Positions 1-9,582 of a DNA stretch of 64,000 nucleotides are shown here, piece after piece. How positions within the stretch are numbered: position 1 is the stretch's first letter; each line of letters starts with the position of its first letter. The stretch comes from Pseudomonas sp. SST3. Its GTDB lineage: Bacteria > Pseudomonadota > Gammaproteobacteria > Pseudomonadales > Pseudomonadaceae. The stretch lies in contig NZ_QORI02000001.1 in assembly GCF_003325755.1 (NCBI RefSeq), positions 1 to 64,000 on the forward strand. The letters run 5' to 3'. The notes beneath the pieces are model-generated. The model saw nothing but the letters and a program-made list of their open reading frames with translations, did not search any database and was not told the DNA's origin. The position numbers and the translations under genes were made by a program.

Positions 1-132
1 GGAAATCCCGGCGATAAGGGCTATCGCGTCCGCTTAAAAAACGCGGACACCATCGCCCTTAATGCTGGAGTTCGGAAGGTGAGTTGGCTGGACGCTTACA
101 CATTACATTCATGTTTCGGCACACTGGAATAA
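1..132 (+). CDS. C-terminal end of an unidentified protein (partial)
   Basis: A reading frame is open from the first base and stops with TAA at 130-132, giving 43 residues that begin GNPGDKGYRVRLKNADTI. The composition looks like real coding sequence, but the tail is too short to name a family. The next gene on the same strand is a DUF2931 lipoprotein; such lipoproteins often follow large secreted-effector genes, so an effector tail is possible, but that is only a guess from context. Confidence 0.4.
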   Translation, partial: GNPGDKGYRVRLKNADTIALNAGVRKVSWLDAYTLHSCFGTLE

Positions 133-240
133 GCCTGTTAAAAACTGGTCGCCCGGCGGGTTTAGTCTGTTGTATATCAACGCTCCCACCCCCGATGGCA
201 TCCGCCGACAACATCCTCATGTACCCGATTGGACCTTATT

Positions 241-897
241 ATGATGAGAGCTTTTCTTGCCTTCTTGGGCCTAATCGCTCTTTACGGCTGCCAGGCAGAA
301 CCGTTGTCAGCAAAGCACGACCCGAAGAATCGCTGGTGGAGCTTAGAGTTCTTTGGGCCGAACTATATGACCGGCTGGGTCGAATCAAGCGTTGTCGAAG
401 ATATCAACGGTAAGCTCTTTGACCACGGCAGTGGCGGGATTATTGGCAATGGAAACCCCGGATACTCAACCGAAACTGCTAGAGGTTGGGTCGGAGGGGT
501 CGGCGGAAACATAAGAGGGGTTGTCGGCGCGGACCTCCCAAAACGTATCTACGTCCGCTGGCAGTCCGTAGTTGAATCACAAACCTATCGAGCCTGGATA
601 GAAATTCCTGAAGAAGCCAGGAAGATCATGCACAACTCCACGCACCGACGCTGCCCCCAAGCACCCGAGCGGACTGCGCGATATATGGCCGCGGCCTACT
701 TAGGGCTGGCCCCGGGCGGGGTTGTTCAAGTTTGGATAGTGGATAGCTGTGGTGATGCGATAAAAGTTGCTCGCGGCAAGGCAGAGATAGAACCACTAGG
801 ACCGCACCTTGGAAAGTCCGGCGGCAACTACTATCCGCAACCCGAAGTATCCAAACGTTATGTGAAGAAGTTCGGTATCCCTTATGGCAGCTGGTAA
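241..897 (+). CDS. DUF2931-type lipoprotein
   Basis: Predicted outer-membrane or periplasmic lipoprotein of unknown function, about 218 residues. The N-terminus MMRAFLAFLGLIALYGC is a signal peptide with a lipobox ending in Cys. A TTG twelve bases earlier is also open, but the ATG at 241 or 244 gives the cleaner signal. The body has the spaced features I associate with DUF2931: a W-F-P-x-x-M stretch with WVES, a Gly-rich loop (GSGGIIGNGNPG), LPKRIYVRWQS, TYRAWIEIP, and late LAPGGVVQVWI followed by a Cys. Members are found next to effector genes and may act as immunity-like partners, but no function is established here. The adjacent partial gene upstream would decide this. Confidence 0.6.
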   Translation: MMRAFLAFLGLIALYGCQAEPLSAKHDPKNRWWSLEFFGPNYMTGWVESSVVEDINGKLFDHGSGGIIGNGNPGYSTETARGWVGGVGGNIRGVVGADLPKRIYVRWQSVVESQTYRAWIEIPEEARKIMHNSTHRRCPQAPERTARYMAAAYLGLAPGGVVQVWIVDSCGDAIKVARGKAEIEPLGPHLGKSGGNYYPQPEVSKRYVKKFGIPYGSW

Positions 898-1037
898 ACC
901 CTGTGACTATAGCGCTCTCATACCCTGGCGAGCGCCGCCACCCGCAGCTGGAAGCTAATCTAGCTATAAAATTGAATGGGTCGTCCAACCCTGCCAACTG
1001 TGCCTGCCTTACGGCGCCTCAGGTCGTCACCAGCGAA

Positions 1038-1424
1038 TCACGCCGCCTCAAGCTTCTTCTTGCGCGGCTTTAGATATTTGGTCAGCCCCTGGAACCACAT
1101 TACCAACGCCGGATTGCCCTGGATCTGGACGTCTTTGTTCTGGATGCCCTGCATAAAGGCCAGCTGCTTGTTCTTGGCGTTCATGGTGGCGAATCCGTAT
1201 GCGCTGTCCTTGAAACCGATCGCAAACGCCGGCTCGGTGGCGGGGCCGCCGTGACTGGTCACGCGTTGATCCTTGACCACGTAATGCCGCGCGACTTTGC
1301 CGTCGAGCGTATGCAGCTGGAAGGTCAGGTCTTTATCGCCGAGTTGCTTCTGGAAGTCAGGGTTGGTGCGGCTGGCCTTGGTCATCAAGCGACCAAGCAT
1401 CCAGAGAAGAAAGCGAAATTTCAT
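1038..1424 (-). CDS. SCP2-like sterol-carrier-domain protein
   Basis: Small protein of 128 residues. It contains KDLTFQLHTLDGKVARHYVVKDQRV and a later segment FATMNAKNKQLAFMQGIQNKDVQIQGN, resembling the beta-sheet core and the 'G-x-x-x-G-D/N' region of SCP2-type lipid-binding domains; the C-terminus is Lys-rich (KPRKKK). It has no signal peptide; the first 20 residues are hydrophobic enough for a weak membrane contact. It lies downstream of the HU gene on the same strand but 135 bases away, so it is probably a separate transcript. The function in Pseudomonas is not known to me; the assignment rests on family resemblance. Confidence 0.5.
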   Translation of the reverse strand: MKFRFLLWMLGRLMTKASRTNPDFQKQLGDKDLTFQLHTLDGKVARHYVVKDQRVTSHGGPATEPAFAIGFKDSAYGFATMNAKNKQLAFMQGIQNKDVQIQGNPALVMWFQGLTKYLKPRKKKLEAA

Positions 1425-1559
1425 GATGGCCGACCGTTAGCGGGAAAAGCGGCATTGTAACGGCTGGTCTGAGCGGCGGAAGCAGCAAAACAGAGGGGTC
1501 TGGAATGGACCGCACAGTCAGGCTGACCCGGAGCCTGGGCGGCCCCGGGCGGCGCGATT

Positions 1560-1832
1560 TTAATTGATCGCGTCTTTCAACATCTTTCCCGGCTTGAAAG
1601 CCACGGTGTTGCTGGCCTTGATGGTGACGGGCTCACCGGTTTGAGGATTTTTACCCGTACGAGCACCTCGATGACGCTGAACGAAGGTGCCGAAACCAAC
1701 CAGGGTTACGCTGTCCTTGCGGTTGAGCGCGTTGGTGATCTCATCGAGTACGGCGTTGAGTACACGGTTGGCCTGATCCTTGGTGAGATCGGCCTTGTCG
1801 GCGATGGCGGCTGCGAGTTCCGGTTTGCGCAT
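1560..1832 (-). CDS. hupA: HU-family DNA-binding protein
   Basis: Nucleoid-associated protein of 90 residues, the usual HU length. It bends and compacts DNA non-specifically as a dimer. Visible features are the N-terminal helical dimerisation part (MRKPELAAAIADKADLTKDQANRVLNAVLDEI), the VTLVGFGTF turn, and the DNA-binding arm RGARTGKNPQTGEPVTIKASNTVAFKPGK. A purine-rich stretch lies before the ATG. Pseudomonas has several HU paralogues; the position beside rubredoxin reductase matches the copy called HupA. The HU assignment is very secure, the paralogue letter less so. Confidence 0.93.
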   Translation of the reverse strand: MRKPELAAAIADKADLTKDQANRVLNAVLDEITNALNRKDSVTLVGFGTFVQRHRGARTGKNPQTGEPVTIKASNTVAFKPGKMLKDAIN

Positions 1833-1979
1833 GGGTAGCCTCTAAGACTTTATTGTTTTTGTTCGCTGTTCTCCGAACAGCGTTCCGACGCGCTGCAACA
1901 GCTCTACACTGCGGCAGCGCCACAGGGAGCATGGCACGCTGCTAGCACTCACGCCAGCCCCCGCCGGCGCTTTACCGGA

Positions 1980-3191
1980 TCATTCTTGAGACTTTAACGA
2001 CAGAACCTGAGGCAGTTCCGCCAATACCGGCGGTAGCTGCTTATTCAAGGCCAGACGCTCCTGCACCGCCGTCCCGGTCAATGCATAACCCAACAGGCTG
2101 CCGTCCGCGGCGCGGAACAGCGCCTTGATATCGTTGCCCTCGCCTTCTACGCTCCAGCTTCCCTCGCTGCCGGCAGCGGGCGGCGATACCACCAGCGGAC
2201 ACACTGGGGTTTTTACGGTGATCGGCATCGGGCCGTAGGTAACCGAAGTCGGCTTGCCGGTGAGGGTCCGCGACAGCGCGCGCACGCCGCTCATCAATGG
2301 CATCACGTAAAGCAGGTTCAACCCACCCACCTCGGCGCAATCTCCGAGGGCATAGACATGCTCGGCCGAGGTCCGCAATTGCCGGTCAACGCTTATCCCG
2401 CGATTGACTGCCAAGCCTGCCGCCTCGGCGAGTTCGGTGCGCGGACGTAGACCGACGGCGCTCACCACCAGATCGCAGTTCAGCCTCTGACCGTCCGACA
2501 GCTGCGCTTGCAGCCCCTCGTCATGCCGATCCAGACGCTCCAGCACCGGCCCCAGATGGAAGCGCGCACCCAGCGACTCCAACCCACGCTGAACTGCCGC
2601 TGCAGCCTCTACCGGCAGCAGCGAAGGCATGATCTGCTCGCACGGCGCGACCAGTTCAACCTCGTAGCCGCCGTGCAGCAGATCATTGGCAAATTCACAG
2701 CCGATCAGCCCGGCACCGACGATCAACACCCGGCGCTTGCCTCGGGCGGCCTCGCGGAAGCGACCGTAGTCCAGCAGATCGTTGATTGGAAAGATCGCGT
2801 CCTGGGCATCCCCGGCAACCGGCACCTGGATGGTCTGTGCGCCCCAGGCGATCACCAGGTCGCGGTAAGGCACTGGCTCGTTGCCGATCCACACGCGACG
2901 ATTCTCCGGATCGAGACGCGTCACCCTCGTATGGGTGCGAATCTCGGCGTTGAGCTGAATGGCCATCGGTCCCGCCATTGCCATGCCCAGCCCGTCGGCC
3001 TCTTTGTTCATGGCGAAGCCGGTGGACAGCATCGGCTTCGAATAGGAGCGGCCGTCATCGGCTGTGATCAGCAAGAGTGGCGTTTCGCTGTCGAGCTTGC
3101 GGAATTCCCGCGCGAGGTTGTAGCCCGCCAGCCCGGTACCGATGATGACCAGGGGAGCCGCCGGTGCGCTTTTGTTCTTCGATTCGTTCAT
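1980..3191 (-). CDS. rubB: Rubredoxin reductase (NAD(P)H-dependent FAD flavoprotein)
   Basis: Transfers electrons from NAD(P)H through FAD to rubredoxin. The 403-residue protein has the two Rossmann motifs of the class: [14 protein letters not shown] near residue 14 (FAD) and [15 protein letters not shown] near residue 155 (NADH), and the C-terminal FAD motif [12 protein letters not shown] near residue 280. The start codon lies one base downstream of the rubredoxin stop codon, so rubA and rubB are co-transcribed and probably translationally coupled. The rubA-rubB order is the one known in Pseudomonas. The electron acceptor could be an alkane hydroxylase or an oxidative-stress enzyme; nothing in this window shows which. 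Confidence 0.9.
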   Translation of the reverse strand: MNESKNKSAPAAPLVIIGTGLAGYNLAREFRKLDSETPLLLITADDGRSYSKPMLSTGFAMNKEADGLGMAMAGPMAIQLNAEIRTHTRVTRLDPENRRVWIGNEPVPYRDLVIAWGAQTIQVPVAGDAQDAIFPINDLLDYGRFREAARGKRRVLIVGAGLIGCEFANDLLHGGYEVELVAPCEQIMPSLLPVEAAAAVQRGLESLGARFHLGPVLERLDRHDEGLQAQLSDGQRLNCDLVVSAVGLRPRTELAEAAGLAVNRGISVDRQLRTSAEHVYALGDCAEVGGLNLLYVMPLMSGVRALSRTLTGKPTSVTYGPMPITVKTPVCPLVVSPPAAGSEGSWSVEGEGNDIKALFRAADGSLLGYALTGTAVQERLALNKQLPPVLAELPQVLSLKSQE

Positions 3192-3192
3192 A

Positions 3193-3360
3193 TCAACCTA
3201 TCGCGATCATCTCGAAGTCCATCTTGCCGACACCGCAGTCAGGACACAGCCAGTCCTCTGGCACGTCCTCCCAACGAGTTCCCGGCGCGATCCCATCGTC
3301 CGGCCAACCCTCGGCCTCGTCATAGATGAATCCGCAGACTACGCATTGCCATTTCTTCAT
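3193..3360 (-). CDS. rubA: Rubredoxin
   Basis: Small 55-residue iron-sulfur electron carrier, too short for most gene callers. The translation starts [18 protein letters not shown] and has both iron-binding pairs, C6-x-x-C9 and C39-x-x-C42 (LCPDCG), with the conserved [11 protein letters not shown] and WEDVPEDW segments between them. The ATG at 3358-3360 is preceded by a GAGGTGGGC ribosome-binding region on the minus strand. Its stop is just upstream of rubB, its reductase. Some Pseudomonas genomes have two rubredoxins in tandem at this place; only one is present here. Confidence 0.92.
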   Translation of the reverse strand: MKKWQCVVCGFIYDEAEGWPDDGIAPGTRWEDVPEDWLCPDCGVGKMDFEMIAIG

Positions 3361-3463
3361 TGCCCACCTCGATCGCTATCGAATGCGCTGCACGCCATAC
3401 CAGAACAGCGAGGTCCGCCAAATCCTCGCGCTCTGGTGCCAAATATAAGTGGAGATAAACAAA

Positions 3464-3485
3464 ACGGGCGGCCTGAGCCGCCCGT
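3464..3485 (-). terminator. Rho-independent terminator of the glycolate operon
   Basis: A perfect nine-base-pair stem, ACGGGCGGC at 3464-3472 with GCCGCCCGT at 3477-3485, and a four-base loop. Read on the minus strand it is followed by TTTTGTTT. It lies 20 bases after the end of the permease gene and before rubA, so it should end the glc transcript and separate it from the rubredoxin genes. Confidence 0.8.
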
Positions 3486-3504
3486 CCGGGACCACTTACG
3501 CCGA

Positions 3505-5214
3505 TTAGCTGGCGGTAGCGGTTCCCACCAGCGGATCGGTAATGCCCATTACATAGAAGCCGATCATGCCGATGCTACCGGCCAGTATGAGGTAGTACAG
3601 GGTCGGCAGCATGGTCTTGCGTAGCGTGATGCCTTCGCGACCCAGCAGACCGACCGTCGCCGAGGCCGCCACCACGTTGTGAATGGCAATCATGTTACCG
3701 GCCGCCGCACCCACCGATTGCAGGGCCACCATCAGCGCGCCAGAAATCCCCAACAGCCCGGCAGTGTTGTACTGGAACTGCGACAGCATCAGGTTGGACA
3801 CGGTGTTGGAACCGGCAATGAAGGCACCCAACGCGCCGACAGCAGGCGAGAAGAACGGGTACACGCTGCCTACGCTGTTGGCTACCAGCTGGGCCATAGC
3901 CACCGGCATAGACACCAGATCAGACTCGTTGACGCCGGAGTTGATCAGGATACGCACCATCGGGATGGTGAAGATCAGCACGAAACCGGCGCCCAGCAAT
4001 GTTTTGCTCGACTCGGAAATTGCCGCCACCAGCTGGCGCGCCTGCATGCGGTGCAGGAAGAAGGTCACCAGCACCACCATGCAGAGAATCCCGCCTGGCA
4101 GATACAAAGGCTCCAGCGTACCGGACACACCGGTTTCACCGAGGATGTCCTTCCAGCCGAAGCTCACCGACATCAATGCGGCCTTGAGCTGCGGGAAGAT
4201 CCGCGACATGACCAGGAATACCGCCAACAGCAGATAAGGTGCCCAGGCCATCGGCACGGAGATCGGTGTGCGACCGGCGACGTCGTCGATCTTCATCTCG
4301 ATCTTGCCCATCCACTCCACCGGCCATTCGCTGGCCGGGGCGAAATCCCAGCTGTCCTTCGGCAGCAGGAAGCCTGCCTTGGCCGCCGGTACGACGATGG
4401 CCAGACCGACCAGCGCGCCGATCATCGACGGGAACTCCGGGCCGAGGAACACTCCGGCAGCGGCGTAAGGGATGACGAACGCCAGACCGGTAAAGATGGC
4501 GAATGGCGCCATGCTCAGGCCTTCGCTCCAAGAGCGGTTGCGCCCGAAGAAGCGGGTCATGATGCTGATCATGATCAGTGGCATCAGGATGCCGCACAAC
4601 GCGTGGATGATGGCGACACGCGAGAAGATCAGATGGAAGAACGTCTCCCAGTTACTGCCCACCGCGGCCAGTTGGCCGCCGAGAGTCGCCTGATCCAGGC
4701 CACCGGCCACACCAACCAGAATCGGTGTACCCACCGCGCCGAAGGACACGGGTGTGGATTGCACCATCATGCCCAGCACGACGGCAGCCAGGGCGGGGAA
4801 GCCCAGCGCTACCAGCAGTGGCGCGGCGACCGCTGCCGGCGTGCCGAAGCCCGAGGCCCCTTCGATGAAGCAGCCGAACAGCCAGGCAACGATCAGTACC
4901 TGAACGCGTTTGTCAGGACTGACATTGGCGAAGCCGCGACGAATCGAGGCGATGCCACCCGAGTGTTTGAGCGTGTTGAGGAGAAGGATCGCACCGAAGA
5001 TGATCCAGAGGATCGCGGCGGTGAGGATCAACCCTTGCAGCGTGGAAGCCAGGACCCGGTTGAAGGTCATGTCCCAAGCCAGCAGGCCGATCAGCGCGGT
5101 AAGTATGAAAACCAGTGGCATGGCGAACTTGGCCGGCCAGCGAAAGCCGATCAGTAGAACGCCCGCCAACACCAGCGGCACGAAGGCCAGTATGGACAGC
5201 AGTGTCTGACTCAT
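3505..5214 (-). CDS. glcA: L-lactate/glycolate permease (LctP family)
   Basis: Inner-membrane carrier of 569 residues, the usual length for LctP-family proton symporters, which take up lactate and glycolate. The protein is strongly hydrophobic with at least twelve predicted membrane segments and the family signatures [21 protein letters not shown] and, near the C-terminus, [14 protein letters not shown] and [15 protein letters not shown]. As the last gene of a glcD-E-F-G-B series it corresponds to E. coli GlcA, so glycolate is the likely physiological substrate; lactate is also transported by close relatives. Sequence alone cannot separate GlcA from LldP; the symbol follows context. Confidence 0.85.
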   Translation of the reverse strand: MSQTLLSILAFVPLVLAGVLLIGFRWPAKFAMPLVFILTALIGLLAWDMTFNRVLASTLQGLILTAAILWIIFGAILLLNTLKHSGGIASIRRGFANVSPDKRVQVLIVAWLFGCFIEGASGFGTPAAVAAPLLVALGFPALAAVVLGMMVQSTPVSFGAVGTPILVGVAGGLDQATLGGQLAAVGSNWETFFHLIFSRVAIIHALCGILMPLIMISIMTRFFGRNRSWSEGLSMAPFAIFTGLAFVIPYAAAGVFLGPEFPSMIGALVGLAIVVPAAKAGFLLPKDSWDFAPASEWPVEWMGKIEMKIDDVAGRTPISVPMAWAPYLLLAVFLVMSRIFPQLKAALMSVSFGWKDILGETGVSGTLEPLYLPGGILCMVVLVTFFLHRMQARQLVAAISESSKTLLGAGFVLIFTIPMVRILINSGVNESDLVSMPVAMAQLVANSVGSVYPFFSPAVGALGAFIAGSNTVSNLMLSQFQYNTAGLLGISGALMVALQSVGAAAGNMIAIHNVVAASATVGLLGREGITLRKTMLPTLYYLILAGSIGMIGFYVMGITDPLVGTATAS

Positions 5215-5348
5215 TGTTGGGTTCCTTGTTTTTTGTTGTGAACCACTTCTTTATCCCGGGAAGCCCCGGCGCCCCGCATGAATGCCATAGTTTCATGACA
5301 TCCAAAGGTGCTGATCGACCGTTACGCCGACCCGCCCCCCATGCTCGA

Positions 5349-5380
5349 AAGCCCCGAGCGCGATCAGGCGCCCGGGGCTT
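5349..5380 (-). terminator. Strong hairpin between malate synthase and the permease
   Basis: AAGCCCCG at 5349-5356 pairs with CGGGGCTT at 5373-5380, and GCGC pairs with GCGC inside it. On the minus strand it lies after glcB and before the permease. There is no long T run on either side, so it may be a weak terminator, an attenuator or an mRNA-stabilising element that sets permease expression below the enzymes. Confidence 0.5.
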
Positions 5381-5435
5381 GCAATCTACGCTAATGGCCG
5401 ACCTGGGCCAGCCATCAGCAATCTTCTGAATACCC

Positions 5436-7619
5436 TCAAAGTCCGTTTTGCTGCTTGAAGCGCTGGCGCCAAGCATGCAGCAACGGCTCGGTGTAGCCGC
5501 TCGGCTGCTCGCGCCCCTTGAAGACCAGGTCGCACGCGGCCTGGAAGGCAGCGGACTGTGCATAGTCAGCCGCCATCGGACGATAAACCGGATCACCCGA
5601 GTTCTGCTGATCCACGACCTTGGCCATACGCTCCAGGGTCTCGCGGACCTGCGCTTCGTCGACCACACCATGACGCAGCCAGTTGGCCAGATGCTGGCTG
5701 GAGATACGCAGCGTGGCGCGGTCTTCCATCAGGCCGACATCGTGGATATCCGGCACCTTGGAGCAGCCGACGCCCTGCTCGACCCAACGCACCACATAAC
5801 CGAGGATGCCCTGGCAGTTGTTGTCCAGTTCCTGCTGGATCGCCTCGGCCGACCAGTTGCGCTCCGGCGCAACCGGGATGGTCAACAGATCGTTGGTCAG
5901 CTGCTCGCGCTCGCTGGCCAGATCGATCTTCTCGAGCTCGGCTTGCACCGCTTGCACGTCCACTTGGTGGTAGTGCAATGCGTGCAGCGTGGCGCCAGTT
6001 GGCGACGGTACCCAGGCAGTGTTGGCACCGGCCTTGGGATGCGCGATTTTCTGCTCGAGCATGGCAGCCATCAGGTCCGGCATGGCCCACATGCCCTTGC
6101 CGATCTGCGCCTTGCCACGCAGGCCGCAGTTCAGCCCGACCAGCACATTGTTGCGCTCGTAGGCCTGGATCCATGCGGTGCCTTTCATGTCGCCCTTACG
6201 CAGTACGGCGCCGGCTTCCATGATGGTGTGCATCTCGTCGCCGGTGCGATCGAGGAAGCCCGTGTTGATGAAGGCCACACGATTCTTCGCCGAACCGATG
6301 CAGGCTTTGAGGTTGACGCTGGTACGGCGCTCCTCGTCCATGATGCCAACCTTGAGGGTGTGGCGTGGCAGGCCGATTAGGTCTTCAACGCGGCCAAACA
6401 GCTCATTAGCGAAAGCGACTTCGGCAGGACCGTGCATCTTGGGTTTTACGATGTAGACGCTGCCGGTGCGCGAGTTGCCCTTACGCTGCAGGTCGTGCTT
6501 GGCGATCAGACTGGTGATCACGCCATCCAGAATCCCTTCGGGAATCTCATGCCCGTCGCCGTCGATGATCGCCGGGTTGGTCATCAGGTGACCCACGTTG
6601 CGGATGAACAGCAGCGAGCGGCCGTGCAGGGTCAGGTTCGAACCGTCCGCTGCGGTGTATTCGCGATCGGCGTTGAGGCGACGGGTGATGCGCTTGCCGC
6701 CCTTCTCCAGATCTTCGGCCAGGTCGCCCTTCATCAGGCCGAGCCAGTTGCGGTAGACCAGCACCTTGTCGTCGGCATCGACCGCGGCTGTCGAGTCTTC
6801 GCAATCCATGATGGTGGTGATAGCCGCTTCGATCAGCAGATCCTTGACGCCAGCGGCGTCGGTCTGCCCGATCGGGCTGTTCGGATCGATCTGGATTTCA
6901 ACGTGCAGGCCGTTGTTCTTCAGCAGGATCGCCGTCGGCTCGACCGCTTCACCCTGATGGCCGATGAATTTCTCTGGCTGCGCCAGGCCGGTAGCGTTGC
7001 CGTTCTCCAGGGTGACCTTGAGCTGGCCATCCTGTACGCGGTAGCTGACCGCATCGGCATGGCTGCCTTCGGCGAGCGGCGCGGCCTGATCGAGGAAGTT
7101 GCGTGCAAAGCCGATGACCTTGGCGCCACGTACTTCGTTGTAACCCGGGCCCTTCTGCGCGCCGTTCTCTTCGCTGATGGCATCGGTGCCGTAGAGTGCA
7201 TCGTACAGCGAGCCCCAGCGGGCGTTGGCGGCGTTCAGCGCGTAACGGGCGTTGCCGATCGGTACGACCAGCTGCGGGCCGGCCTGGCTGGCGATTTCGC
7301 TGTCGACGTTGCTGGTGCTGATCTTCACGTCGGCCGGCTCAGGCAGCAAATAGCCGATGGACTCGAGGAAGGCGCGGTAGGCCGGCATGTCGCTGATCGG
7401 GCCAGGATTGCTGCGGTGCCAGTTGTCCAGCTCCACCTGCAGGCGATCACGCTCGGCGAGCAGGGCACGGTTCTTCGGCGCCAGGTCGTGGACCAGCTGA
7501 TCGAAGCCGCTCCAGAAGGTCGACGATTCAACGCCGGAGCCCGGCAGGACTTCGTCTTCGACAAAACGATGCAGATTGGCCGCCACTTGCAAACGGCCCA
7601 GGGTTACGCGCTCGGTCAT
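5436..7619 (-). CDS. glcB: Malate synthase G
   Basis: Condenses glyoxylate with acetyl-CoA to give malate, the step after glycolate oxidation. About 727 residues, as expected for the large monomeric G isoform. I place the start at 7619 ([19 protein letters not shown]), 16 codons inside the longest frame, because AGGAGAA sits just upstream. Visible family features include [39 protein letters not shown], the [22 protein letters not shown] acetyl-CoA/glyoxylate region with [11 protein letters not shown], and the C-terminal [22 protein letters not shown]. It follows glcG by 25 bases, so the operon can take glycolate to malate. Confidence 0.96.
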   Translation of the reverse strand: MTERVTLGRLQVAANLHRFVEDEVLPGSGVESSTFWSGFDQLVHDLAPKNRALLAERDRLQVELDNWHRSNPGPISDMPAYRAFLESIGYLLPEPADVKISTSNVDSEIASQAGPQLVVPIGNARYALNAANARWGSLYDALYGTDAISEENGAQKGPGYNEVRGAKVIGFARNFLDQAAPLAEGSHADAVSYRVQDGQLKVTLENGNATGLAQPEKFIGHQGEAVEPTAILLKNNGLHVEIQIDPNSPIGQTDAAGVKDLLIEAAITTIMDCEDSTAAVDADDKVLVYRNWLGLMKGDLAEDLEKGGKRITRRLNADREYTAADGSNLTLHGRSLLFIRNVGHLMTNPAIIDGDGHEIPEGILDGVITSLIAKHDLQRKGNSRTGSVYIVKPKMHGPAEVAFANELFGRVEDLIGLPRHTLKVGIMDEERRTSVNLKACIGSAKNRVAFINTGFLDRTGDEMHTIMEAGAVLRKGDMKGTAWIQAYERNNVLVGLNCGLRGKAQIGKGMWAMPDLMAAMLEQKIAHPKAGANTAWVPSPTGATLHALHYHQVDVQAVQAELEKIDLASEREQLTNDLLTIPVAPERNWSAEAIQQELDNNCQGILGYVVRWVEQGVGCSKVPDIHDVGLMEDRATLRISSQHLANWLRHGVVDEAQVRETLERMAKVVDQQNSGDPVYRPMAADYAQSAAFQAACDLVFKGREQPSGYTEPLLHAWRQRFKQQNGL

Positions 7620-7644
7620 GTTCTCTTCTCCTGAAATTCGTCTG

Positions 7645-8049
7645 TCAGTTGCCGATGGCCGCGGCACCGGCCTTGGCTACCTGCGCGTCCTGTGTGGCGG
7701 TCACGCCGGATACGCCGACCGACCCGATCACGCTGCCATCGACGATCACCGGCACGCCACCTTCCAGCGAGCAAACCACCGGAGCGGACAGAAACGCGTT
7801 ACGCCCGCCATTGACCATGTCCTCGTAACCCTTGGTTTCGCGGCGACCGACAGCCGCGCTACGGGCCTTCTCTGTTGCGATGTAGGAGGCGATCGGCGCG
7901 CAGCCGTCAAGACGCTCCAGCGCCAGCGGGTGGCCGCCGTCATCGGCGACGACGATGGTGACGGCCCAGCCGTTGTTCTGCGCTTCGGTACGCGCGGCGG
8001 CGAGAATGGTGGTGACTTCAGTCTGGGTCAGTACCGCTTTGGTTTTCAT
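7645..8049 (-). CDS. glcG: GlcG/HbpS-family protein
   Basis: 134 residues, start chosen at 8049 ([12 protein letters not shown]) because AGGAGAG lies directly upstream; the frame extends further 5' without a good ribosome site. It matches the GlcG/HbpS (DUF336) family, seen in [37 protein letters not shown] and [17 protein letters not shown]. Members occur in glycolate operons and elsewhere as haem-binding or redox-sensing proteins; no enzymatic role in glycolate use is proven. It is the fourth gene of the glc operon. Confidence 0.88.
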   Translation of the reverse strand: MKTKAVLTQTEVTTILAAARTEAQNNGWAVTIVVADDGGHPLALERLDGCAPIASYIATEKARSAAVGRRETKGYEDMVNGGRNAFLSAPVVCSLEGGVPVIVDGSVIGSVGVSGVTATQDAQVAKAGAAAIGN

Positions 8050-8093
8050 GTTCTCTCCTGTCGAATGGTTTGCGTCACGGCGCATAGGGTTTG

Positions 8094-8168
8094 TCGGAAC
8101 GAGCTTGCTGACGAATCGATGCGACACCGAGCTGCGGTTATTCGCGACCTGCGGTCTCTCGCTCCTAC
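8094..8168. repeat. REP-type palindromic pair (REPIN-like)
   Basis: The glcG-glcF gap holds two inverted copies of a REP-like core. On the minus strand it begins GTAGGAGCGAGAG and ends with CAGCAAGCTCGTTCC, i.e. the GTAGGAGCGAGC-type Pseudomonas REP consensus facing its own inverse about 75 bases away. Inside an operon such a structure can stabilise or partly terminate mRNA. Confidence 0.55.
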
Positions 8169-8178
8169 GGGTTCGGGC

Positions 8179-9396
8179 TTACTGCATCGCCTCCTCGACG
8201 ACCTCGATCCAGTGCCGTACCGGCGTCCGCCCGGCACCATCGAGGTGCGTCTGGCAGCCGATGTTGGCAGTGACGATGACTTCCGGCTTGCCGCTTTCCA
8301 AGGCGGTAAGCTTGTTGTCGCGCAACTGCTTGGAAAGCTCTGGCTGGGTGATCGAGTAGCTGCCGGCAGAACCGCAGCAAAGATGCGCATCCGGGACCGC
8401 AGTGAGCTGAAAGCCCAGCCGGGTGAGCACGTCTTCGACCGCACCGCCGAGCTTTTGTGCGTGCTGCAGCGTGCATGGACAATGGAACGCCATGCGCTTG
8501 TCGGCCTTGACGCGAAGACGCTCCAGTTCGGCGCTGCGCAGCACTTCCACCAGGTCCTTGGCCAGCGCACTGACCCGAGCGGCCTTGGTCGCATAAGCCG
8601 GATCGTCGCGCAACAGGTGACCATAGTCCTTGATGAAGGCACCGCAACCGCTAGCGGTCTGCACGATGGCTTCGGCGCCGCCTTCGATGGCGGGCCACCA
8701 GGCGTCGATGTTGCGGCGGGCACGGTCCAGGCCGGCTTGCTGGGCGTTCAGGTGATAGTCCACGGCGCCGCAGCAACCTGCTTCACGGGCAGTGGAAACA
8801 CTGATACCAAGACGATCGAGCACCCGCGCAGTGGCCGCATTGGTGTTCGGCGACAGGCTCGGCTGCACACAACCCTCCAGCATCAGCACACGGCGCGCAT
8901 GCATCACCTGAGGCCGCGGCTTGGCCGGGGTGACCTGGCGCGGCATGTGCGATTTCAGCGTCGCAGGCATCAGCGGGCGCAGCGCGTTGCCGGTACCGAG
9001 CAACGCCTTGAACAGGCCAGGACGCGGGATCACGGTACGCAACCCAGTGCGCAGCAGACGCTCGCCGGCGGAGCGTTGGACCTGTTGCTCCATGAAGTCC
9101 CGGCCGATATCCAGCAGGTTGTGATACTGCACGCCGGATGGGCACGTGGTTTCGCAGTTGCGGCAGGTCAGGCAGCGATCCAGGTGGGTCTGGGTGCTCT
9201 CGGTGACTTCGCCGCCCTCGAACATCTGCTTCATCAAATAGATGCGTCCGCGCGGGCCGTCCAGCTCGTCGCCGAGCAACTGGTAGGTCGGGCAGGTCGC
9301 ATTGCAGAAGCCACAGTGCACGCAGGAACGGAGGATGCTTTCGGCTTCCTCGGCACGCGGCAGTTTTTTCGCGGCTTCGCTGAGATTGGTTTGCAT
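8179..9396 (-). CDS. glcF: Glycolate oxidase iron-sulfur subunit
   Basis: Electron-transfer subunit of the GlcDEF glycolate dehydrogenase. 405 residues from MQTNLSEAAKK; the frame continues 27 codons upstream but this start fits the family. It has two 4Fe-4S motifs, CVHCGFCNATCP near residue 23 and CLTCRNCETTCPSG near residue 73, and two CCG domains (GCVQPSLSPNTN with GCCGAVDYH, and CTLQHAQKLGG with CCGSAGSYS) typical of the heterodisulfide-reductase-like part. It probably passes electrons to membrane quinone. Confidence 0.95.
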   Translation of the reverse strand: MQTNLSEAAKKLPRAEEAESILRSCVHCGFCNATCPTYQLLGDELDGPRGRIYLMKQMFEGGEVTESTQTHLDRCLTCRNCETTCPSGVQYHNLLDIGRDFMEQQVQRSAGERLLRTGLRTVIPRPGLFKALLGTGNALRPLMPATLKSHMPRQVTPAKPRPQVMHARRVLMLEGCVQPSLSPNTNAATARVLDRLGISVSTAREAGCCGAVDYHLNAQQAGLDRARRNIDAWWPAIEGGAEAIVQTASGCGAFIKDYGHLLRDDPAYATKAARVSALAKDLVEVLRSAELERLRVKADKRMAFHCPCTLQHAQKLGGAVEDVLTRLGFQLTAVPDAHLCCGSAGSYSITQPELSKQLRDNKLTALESGKPEVIVTANIGCQTHLDGAGRTPVRHWIEVVEEAMQ

Positions 9397-9430
9397 AATT
9401 AGGTCGTTCTCAACACGAATGGCTCTTTGC

Positions 9431-9449
9431 GTTGGCGCTTCGCGCCAAC
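9431..9449. repeat. Perfect hairpin in the glcE-glcF gap
   Basis: GTTGGCGC, a three-base loop TTC, then GCGCCAAC. It lies in the 186-base gap between glcE and glcF, a longer spacing than elsewhere in the operon. It has no T run and is more likely an mRNA processing or stabilising element than a terminator. Confidence 0.4.
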
Positions 9450-9582
9450 CCTTCGGGACATGCGCCAGAGGGCGCAATCCATCGTTGTTCGTCGCTCATT
9501 TGAATCACCAAACTTCTCTCCTCACGCCTCGTCTTGCACCTTCTGGCACAGCGTCGCAGCGGCCAGTCGCGCTGAGCACGAC

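Noticed and set aside
3679..5157. Long plus-strand open frame opposite the permease gene
   Set aside because: Gln/His/Arg-rich translation typical of the antisense of a GC-rich membrane-protein gene; the minus-strand product is a clear LctP permease.
5448..9402. Several long plus-strand frames opposite glcB, glcG and glcF
   Set aside because: They mirror the third-codon GC bias of the true minus-strand genes and show no domains.
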